A stretch of 64,000 bases of DNA from Ignelater luminosus. Its lineage: Eukaryota; Arthropoda; Insecta; Coleoptera; Elateridae. The notes beneath the pieces were generated by a model. The model made no database searches, had not been told where the DNA came from, and was given only the letters and a program-made list of their open reading frames with translations. How positions within the stretch are numbered: the first letter of the stretch is position 1; every line of letters begins with the position of its first letter. Made by a program: the position numbers and the translations under genes. The stretch lies in the NCBI GenBank assembly GCA_011009095.1, contig VTPC01002345.1, forward strand, positions 212,563 through 276,562, in the 5' to 3' direction. Shown here piece after piece: positions 56,201-64,000 of the stretch.

Positions 56201-56601
56201 TTAGCTAGCTCAACAGAACATTAAACATTTTATTTTAAACATATTCAGAATCAACAATTATAAAAATAATCAATACTACCTCTAGATATAATTTCTAAAG
56301 TAGGTTTGATAGTTTCTGTGCACCACTGAAAAAGAAAATAGTGGAAAAACCTTTGACAGTAGTTTAAAAAATGAAGTTGACGAGGGCCACTTTCCTAAGT
56401 TCGAGTTACAGTGCTCCTCTTTAGTCTGTTCAAGAAACTTCTCATGAAAGTAAACAAAACTTAGTGTACCTATATAATATCTCAACAATGACACGGGGTA
56501 ATCCCAAAAAACGTCGATTTATAATTACTCAGGTAATAATTTAAAATTTGAAAACACATGCTTTATTAAAGGTACAAAAATACATAGAACCTATAATATT
56601 G

Positions 56602-58112
<1,511 letters not shown>

Positions 58113-58145
58113 TTTAACAATTCTGAATATACATAAATATAACAC

Positions 58146-60280
58146 AAATTGTAGTTACACAACATTTAAGGTATTATTACTACATTTACTGCTGCCGATT
58201 GAGTAGATGAGTACGTTATTTTTCTTATCTGCAAAAAATGATTAATCATTGTTATGATACTTGCATAGCAAACGCTTGTTATCTCCGCAAACAAACCTTT
58301 AACTTTTGTGAAGCCAAAAATCACTTTTCTTAATTTCTGTCATGTTTACTATAAATGGAGATAAGCATTTCCGTTAAGAATAGTGACAGTAAACTTTCTT
58401 TTACTATAATGACAGGGCTTGTTTGAACAAGTTAATAACGATAAACATAAACACGAATATTTATATTTTTAAATTTTACATTCTTCTAGTAAATGGCTTT
58501 AATAGCAAGAGATGTACGCAGAAAAATAAAAACATCCAAGAAACATAGACGCAATTATTTTATACACAAACTTTTCAGTTTGTAATCACATTGATTACTT
58601 TTGTTTGGATTCGGAAATAATTGTGGTTCATTTCCTCGACCTTTATTTTGTTCAGCCAGACTTTTCCGACAATAATCTAACCAGACACACAAGATAAAAG
58701 CGTTAAAATCACAAAGACAGGCACTGTCAAAATATCTCGTACTCCATGACATTCTCACTCTATATATATATATAATCCGCTAGTCTCAAGTATACAAGAA
58801 ATGAAATGTACGAAAGCTTTCTGTAAATTCCACAGACAGTATATGGGGATGTGGCAATTGCTTAAGATTCTCAATTTATAATTATTTGGAACTTGCATCA
58901 AGACTATAAATGACAAACAATTTTTTATCGGAGGTATGAAGTCGGTTTTGCATCATTTTACTAGTAAACATTAACAAAAAGATGAATTTTTATTTTACAA
59001 TCTTTGTTAGTCATCAAACAATTTAGAACCAGCCATGCTAAAAGTTTCTTAATTCCTAGAGTGACCATCAGAGAAGCATTATCAAACTATGTCTTATAAA
59101 TATTTACACTAAATAGACAAACAAATGTTGGTAAGAATTCTCTTATTCAAAGCAAATTCTAAACAAAGTATCACTTCCAGAAACTTTAACAACACATCTT
59201 GAGACATTCCAGAAGCTTAGCCCAAAGCTTACATTCGGAAAATCTTCACTGACAACGAAGTCGTAGTTTCAGAGTTTATCTGAAATCGGGAAGTATATAA
59301 AATCTTACGAGCCAATACCAACAATCATCGCATCAATCTCTCTGATAGATTTTGAAACGCCCCTAAAACTTAGAGAATTTGACCAATGATCAGGTAAGAC
59401 GTCTTTGTTTTAGACTGATAGTCAAGATTGATTTATGGTGTGACATGGGTTCAATAAGAACGAATGGGATTTCACAAGACAAATTTCAGAAGACAAATTC
59501 CAGTGCCTATTATTCCCTGGCCATTTTCACAAGCCAATCCCCAGATTACTTGAAACATTAGATTTCCTACTACAAAGAACCAAGAATCGTTGAACCTAAC
59601 AACATCCCCTGGGTTTCAGAACCCCTTTAAAGATAATTCAAATCTTCAAGATGATGCAGATGAAACCTTTTAAATGTGATACTAGTGGCGGAAAATACGT
59701 CGGCGCCCGTTGAGTTAGGGCCACACATGCCTATCAAGAAGAATTGACAAAGATGAAAGATTAGCGGATCCTGGGAAATATTCAAAGTAAATATCTTTTA
59801 TGTGGCAATTGATATACTGTTACAGCATTTAGGTAATAGATGCGGCGGTATAAGGAATTCCAATTTTGAAACAATACTTTTCCAAAAATTATCATCTTTA
59901 ACAGATGAAAAACTGTATCAAAAACCTAATTACCAAAAACATAAGAAAACGACATATTGTTGCGTTTCCATCGCAGATTTTAGCTCTCCGGGGCTATTTA
60001 AAAACACAAATTCAACGATTTCCAGTGCCATCTTAACTTTTAAGGGGCCCGACATTGGTGGTTCCCTTAGGCCTCTGAAACAATCAAGAGTCCTCCGCTC
60101 AGCTCCAAAACGATTAATATTTGCTTTTTATACGTCTGATAGATTGCCAAGCGGTACGGCAGCTTCAAAATTGTCTCTCAAGGTTTGGGCCTCGAGGGCC
60201 TAGCCGGAAAGATGGCGCTGACAGTTTCCATAGTATTTAACCAAGCAAAACATTTAATTATTGAATATGCGGCTTTTGTT
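58146..60280. other. 5' flank of PTGR copy E and unassigned DNA
   Basis: To about 58350 it resembles the 5' flanks of copies C and D. From 59280 to 60230 there are GC-richer patches and an open frame (59802-60203) without recognisable family features, probably transposon-derived. Confidence 0.4.
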
Positions 60281-60284
60281 ATCA

Positions 60285-60486
60285 AGTTTTCGAAAATTGG
60301 GACTGCTGTATTGTTTTTACCATTCCTGTAACAGTGTCCAATGTAGAACATTCCGTTTCTAAAATGAACTTAATCAAAAATTGCCCACAAAGTTCCATGC
60401 CTAAACGATCACTATTGAAAATAAATGTAGGAATACTTGAAACCAAAAAGAAAGCATTGAAAGAAATGCTACCACAAATACCATAA
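60285..60486 (+). mobile_element. hAT transposase C-terminal scrap
   Basis: Reads FPVTVSNVEHSVSKMNLIKN followed by CPQSSMPKRSLLKINVGILE and a stop. The VTxSNxERSFSKLxLIK motif is the hAT dimerisation signature. It belongs to a different lineage from the remnant at 53-54 kb, and only about 65 codons are left. Confidence 0.78.
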
Positions 60487-60639
60487 AATGAAAGACCATT
60501 TTACGGATTAATATTAAGAAACTAAGCCGAAAACAACAAAATGCAGATAAATAATTCAACGAAGAAGTGCGAACAAAACGAAACTGTTACAAAGAGAGAA
60601 AATAAAACAAATTAAAAGAAGAGTACTTCTTCGCATGCA

Positions 60640-61690
60640 AAAAAGTGATGTAACATAAAAATTGGGCAGTAAACGGTTATAACCATAAAAATTTTAAAGC
60701 AAACTTTAAACTCACAAATTTAAAATATTTTCTTCTCTTCATTGACGGATCTAGAGCTAGAGACTTTTGTAAAGTATACCTGTCCTGCTTCAACATTTAA
60801 TTTCAGGGAACATTTTTATTTCTTTGCCTTTTTATTGCAAATATTAGTAATCTTCTATGGATTATAATACCAGAATAAAATTTAAATGGTATAAAGCTGA
60901 GACACTTTGGAAGTTTTCTTGAACCGGCACCATAAACCATGCTATCGTTTTCAAGAGGTTTTTTATTATAATATTAATTACTTTTATAACTGGAGTAATT
61001 ATAAAAAATTGTTACTTACCTAATATATCATCAGATAAAATAGGGTACTTCCGCAAACTGCCAACACGAATAATCAAGAAACATGTGTTGTACTGGAGCG
61101 AGTTACATCAACTTTGAAATCAAATGACAAAAAATAGCCTGGGTACAACAGTACAGATCGTTAGAAAAAGGTTAGTATTTAAATTCTAAACTCGTTTTTA
61201 AAAATTAAAAATACAAGTGACAAAAAATTTTTGTGTTAAATTACATTTCAAGTTTTAAATTTACATGCACCTTTTTGAGTTAAGTTAGAGTTAGGCAACA
61301 CATTCTACATAGTTGTCGTACAGTAACCGGTTTATGTGAAAGGGGAAATTTCAGGATAGCCGCAATTGTAATAAAAGTTTCTAAAGACTAAACGCACGTT
61401 TTAGCACACCCTGATTCGCTAACTGCACTGTACTAATAATTTAATTTTTTCCTCTACAAATTGAAATTTTATCTCGCATTGTAAATCTTATTGCTGGTTT
61501 TATATTTTTTTATATTATGTATTTAGGTTTTGTCCTTCTAACATTTACTTCCTAAATGCTGTTCTTTAAATTCCTTCGTTTGTTTTTTGCAACTCTACTT
61601 AGAAGCATGATTCAATTAATGTTTGTTCATTTTCACTACAGCTGATTTTGTTGTTATTGTGATTTGTTCAATAAGTTACCCAATATGGAG
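60640..61690. repeat. Duplicated intergenic block, copy 3
   Basis: Aligns with copies 1 and 2 from AAAAAGTGATGTAACA and ATTGGGCAGTAAACGG through TAACTGGAGTAAT, AAATTCTAAACTCGTTTTTA and the 3' CTACAGCTGATTTTGTTGTT. The 5' part of the block is missing, apparently displaced by the hAT scrap just upstream. It lies 5' of PTGR copy E. Confidence 0.7.
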
Positions 61691-64000
61691 GTTCAAGTGA
61701 ATTAATTTGTATAATAGTTTATGGATGCACCAACACGGTTGGCGCAAGGACGGGCAAATAAGGCAACTTAGTGAAGAATAACACAACTGAAACTGACAAG
61801 AAGCGCACCACACACCATTCTGTTTACCACACGAAGTTCTTCTATGTCTTCTGTGTAATTTCAAACTAATAATCTGTTGGTTATTTAGTGTTTACGAGTG
61901 TTTAAAGTAAATTCCCAGGGTTTTTCCAGATTTTTCAGCGTTCTTCCTGTAATATTCAGACATTTAGTAACGTTATGAAAACCCATATCGGTAAGACCTT
62001 AATTCGATTTACAACTTCAAAATTTTTTGAATTCTGAACGTACTTTTTCTACTATCGGCATAGCACCACGAGTTATCCAAAAGATTTTCTATTTTTCGAA
62101 TGGCCTGACGTAATTCGTAATCTTGAACTAATTATCAGTGGTTATTATTTGGTGCCCTTAAAGTAGATGTTCAGCATTTTTCACAGAATTTCCGGATTTT
62201 TTTTAAATTGTAGACATACCTTTATTCGTGCACAGTAGAGAATAAAACAAGTGACACTGGCATTCAACAATGCACCGCGCACCATCCTATTTACCACATA
62301 AAAGCGGCTTAAGGAATTTTGCCGTAGATATGAAATATCCTCTTTGATCTTTGTACAGAAATTTCTGCTCTGATAAAGTTCACATATTATAATGCTAAAC
62401 ATTCTTTGAGATCCGTTTCTATTAATTTTTTATTGCTTTCTCAATTTAATCATTATGAATCTATCTACTGAGAGATCTTGTTTCTGGTGACATATGTGTA
62501 TGTGCACTAGCATGTTTAGCAATTATAAGTAGTTACAAGGTAACCATGCATTTTTTAACTTTTTTGATCAGTAGGAAAATCCGTAAGTAATCACAATATT
62601 GTTTGTTTTAGTTGACTTATTGATAATCTTCCTTTCTAGCGTGTAGTTTTAAATAAAAAATACATACTACAAATTATTCTATTCCACAAAGTATAAACTA
62701 AAGGCAAATTTGTTTTTATCTATTTGTTAATGCCTAGTTTATTAACTAAAAGAATCGGTTCAAACCAACAAGTCTGTTGTTTAATAATCCAAGATATAGT
62801 TGGTGAATAATTCTCAAAGAGAACAAAGCTAAGTTCCCAAGCCGTTTTTATGATTTCAAATTGTAATGAATGTGTTAACTTGTTATACCATCTTAAAATA
62901 GCACACGCAGTTTAACTAAATAAAAATTTCTGATTTTCATTTTCTTAAAAAAATCGCAGATTTTTATTACCTTTGTTTAAATTTAAAAAATTGAAACAAA
63001 CTAACCCGTCAATTATCTGCGGCTACTTATGATGATGAAGATATTTGAATTCTTAGATTTAATTATTAATTTACTCAATCTCAAGATTACTGATTGGAGG
63101 TAAACGACTAATAAGTACAAATAAATAATTTAGTATAATTATATTTGTTATGTGTTGGTAAAGCAATAGAAAAAGAATAAATGTTAAGAAAAATATCCAC
63201 TAATTTGTCTAATATTTTAGTACCAAAAGCTTGTTTTGTTTTTCTTTTATCTAAATTTAAACAATGTTACAATTTTTCATCCTACGTTACTTGTCACTTT
63301 TAAAGGATGTAATTTAAATTTATAGCTCTTTAAAATAGAATAAATTTGTTTTACACTCTAGTTTGGTTTTATTTTATCACTGCGTCCATAAAAAATGGGA
63401 AAAAAGAGAATGGCAAGCTTATTATAATATTACAATTCTGAAGACAAATGTTCTTTTCCTAATTATAGATAATTAGCAAAAAATATAAGAAACTATTTTG
63501 CATAATTATTTATAGCAATCAAGACTATAAGGAGAATTATTTTAACTAAGAGCCGTATTTTATACAGCGTGAATATAAAACAATCCATAGAATTTATTTT
63601 TTTATGGTAAAGTATATTGGAAAATCCTGAAACAGGTCAATTTTCTATTATGAAAATACACATTTTAATATTGCAATCGCCTTACAGGACCCATTTATTT
63701 CAAAGCCCTGGTATCGTCGTCAATTTTTTTAAATGGAAACCTTTTGATTTTTTTCTGACTTTGATAGACCTCGTTATTGCCTAAACCATGGTATATTTTT
63801 GCACCGTATATTAGGATTGTGCATAAGTATTTTCGTTTTTTTTAGGTAGTTAGCTTTGACCCCAAAAAAATGTTAAAAAATTGAACTATTTAACAAGTTA
63901 TACCGTGAGAACAACAAAAAACCAAGTCAAAGATACCCTTGGAATTCACCATCTTCATTCTTGATGCCATTACGAAAATAAGTTTCTAATGTGAACCTTG
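61691..64000. other. Unassigned AT-rich DNA to the window end
   Basis: No gene was recognised. Two loosely similar stretches near 61775-61840 and 62238-62300 (GAATAAxACAA.TGA.ACTG, ACCATxCTxTTTACCACA) hint at an old duplication. ATTAGGATTGTGCATAAGTA near 63810 resembles a mariner end but has no partner in the window. Confidence 0.35.

Noticed and set aside
59802..60203. 133-codon open frame between PTGR copy E and block 3
   Set aside because: No recognisable domain, next to hAT debris, and no supporting start context. Possibly transposon-derived but not supportable as a gene.
61690..62420. Possible old tandem duplication
   Set aside because: Segments are similar but occur in shifted order, and identity is too low to define a unit by eye.
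63806..63845. Possible mariner end (ATTAGGATTGTGCATAAGTA)
   Set aside because: No partner TIR or transposase is visible before the window ends.

Overview
The window is AT-rich insect nuclear DNA, probably from a beetle with a large, transposon-laden genome. The order is an inference from the type of genes and transposons; no marker settles it. Coding sequence is sparse, introns are short (about 50-420 bp) with GT..AG ends, and most of the sequence is intergenic DNA or mobile elements at several stages of decay and nesting.

The host genes are few. The main theme is a same-strand (minus) family of prostaglandin reductase 1-like (PTGR1-like, zinc-independent MDR oxidoreductase) genes, six copies with one shared six-exon structure. 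A gutted relic lies at 3.1-4.0 kb. A copy at 26.0-27.5 kb has a single nonsense codon. A copy at 29.0-31.4 kb is dead, with a mariner in exon 1. A copy at 34.1-35.6 kb has a one-base insertion. The copy at 50.8-52.3 kb is fully intact. The copy at 56.6-58.1 kb has lost the usual start codon but reads through to an upstream in-frame ATG that adds about 30 residues. Related non-coding blocks lie 5' of the last three copies (38.75-39.5 plus 45.04-45.5 kb; 54.55-56.2 kb; 60.64-61.7 kb), so the array grew by segmental duplication and was then broken up by transposons. The other host gene is a two-exon secreted leucine-rich-repeat protein at 16.3-19.0 kb.

Layout. 0-1.4 kb: Jockey-like reverse transcriptase and a transposase tail. 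3.1-5.4 kb: PTGR relic and a mariner. 7.3 kb: small TIR element. 9.66-12.09 kb: a complete-ended but frameshifted Ginger-type integrase DNA transposon with 181-bp TIRs and a 4-bp target duplication. 16.3-19.0 kb: LRR gene. 19.5-25.7 kb: a run of terminal-inverted-repeat and foldback elements. 26-35.6 kb: three PTGR copies. 36.8-38.7 kb: RTE-like retrotransposon split by an LTR-like insertion. 39.5-45 kb: Gypsy-type element with a Tc1-like element in its LTR. 45.5-49.9 kb: a Jockey-like piece with a Copia-like solo LTR, a transposase scrap, a mariner carrying a 197-bp G-rich MITE, and a foldback. 50.8-58.1 kb: two PTGR copies with a hAT remnant between them. 58-64 kb: hAT scrap, the third duplicated block and unassigned DNA.

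The functional picture is limited: one or two PTGR-like enzymes (NADPH-dependent reduction of reactive enals and enones) surrounded by dying paralogues, plus one secreted LRR protein. The most informative signals are the segmental duplication history, the lesion types that separate near-live from dead paralogues, and several transposons whose exact ends and target duplications can be read directly.
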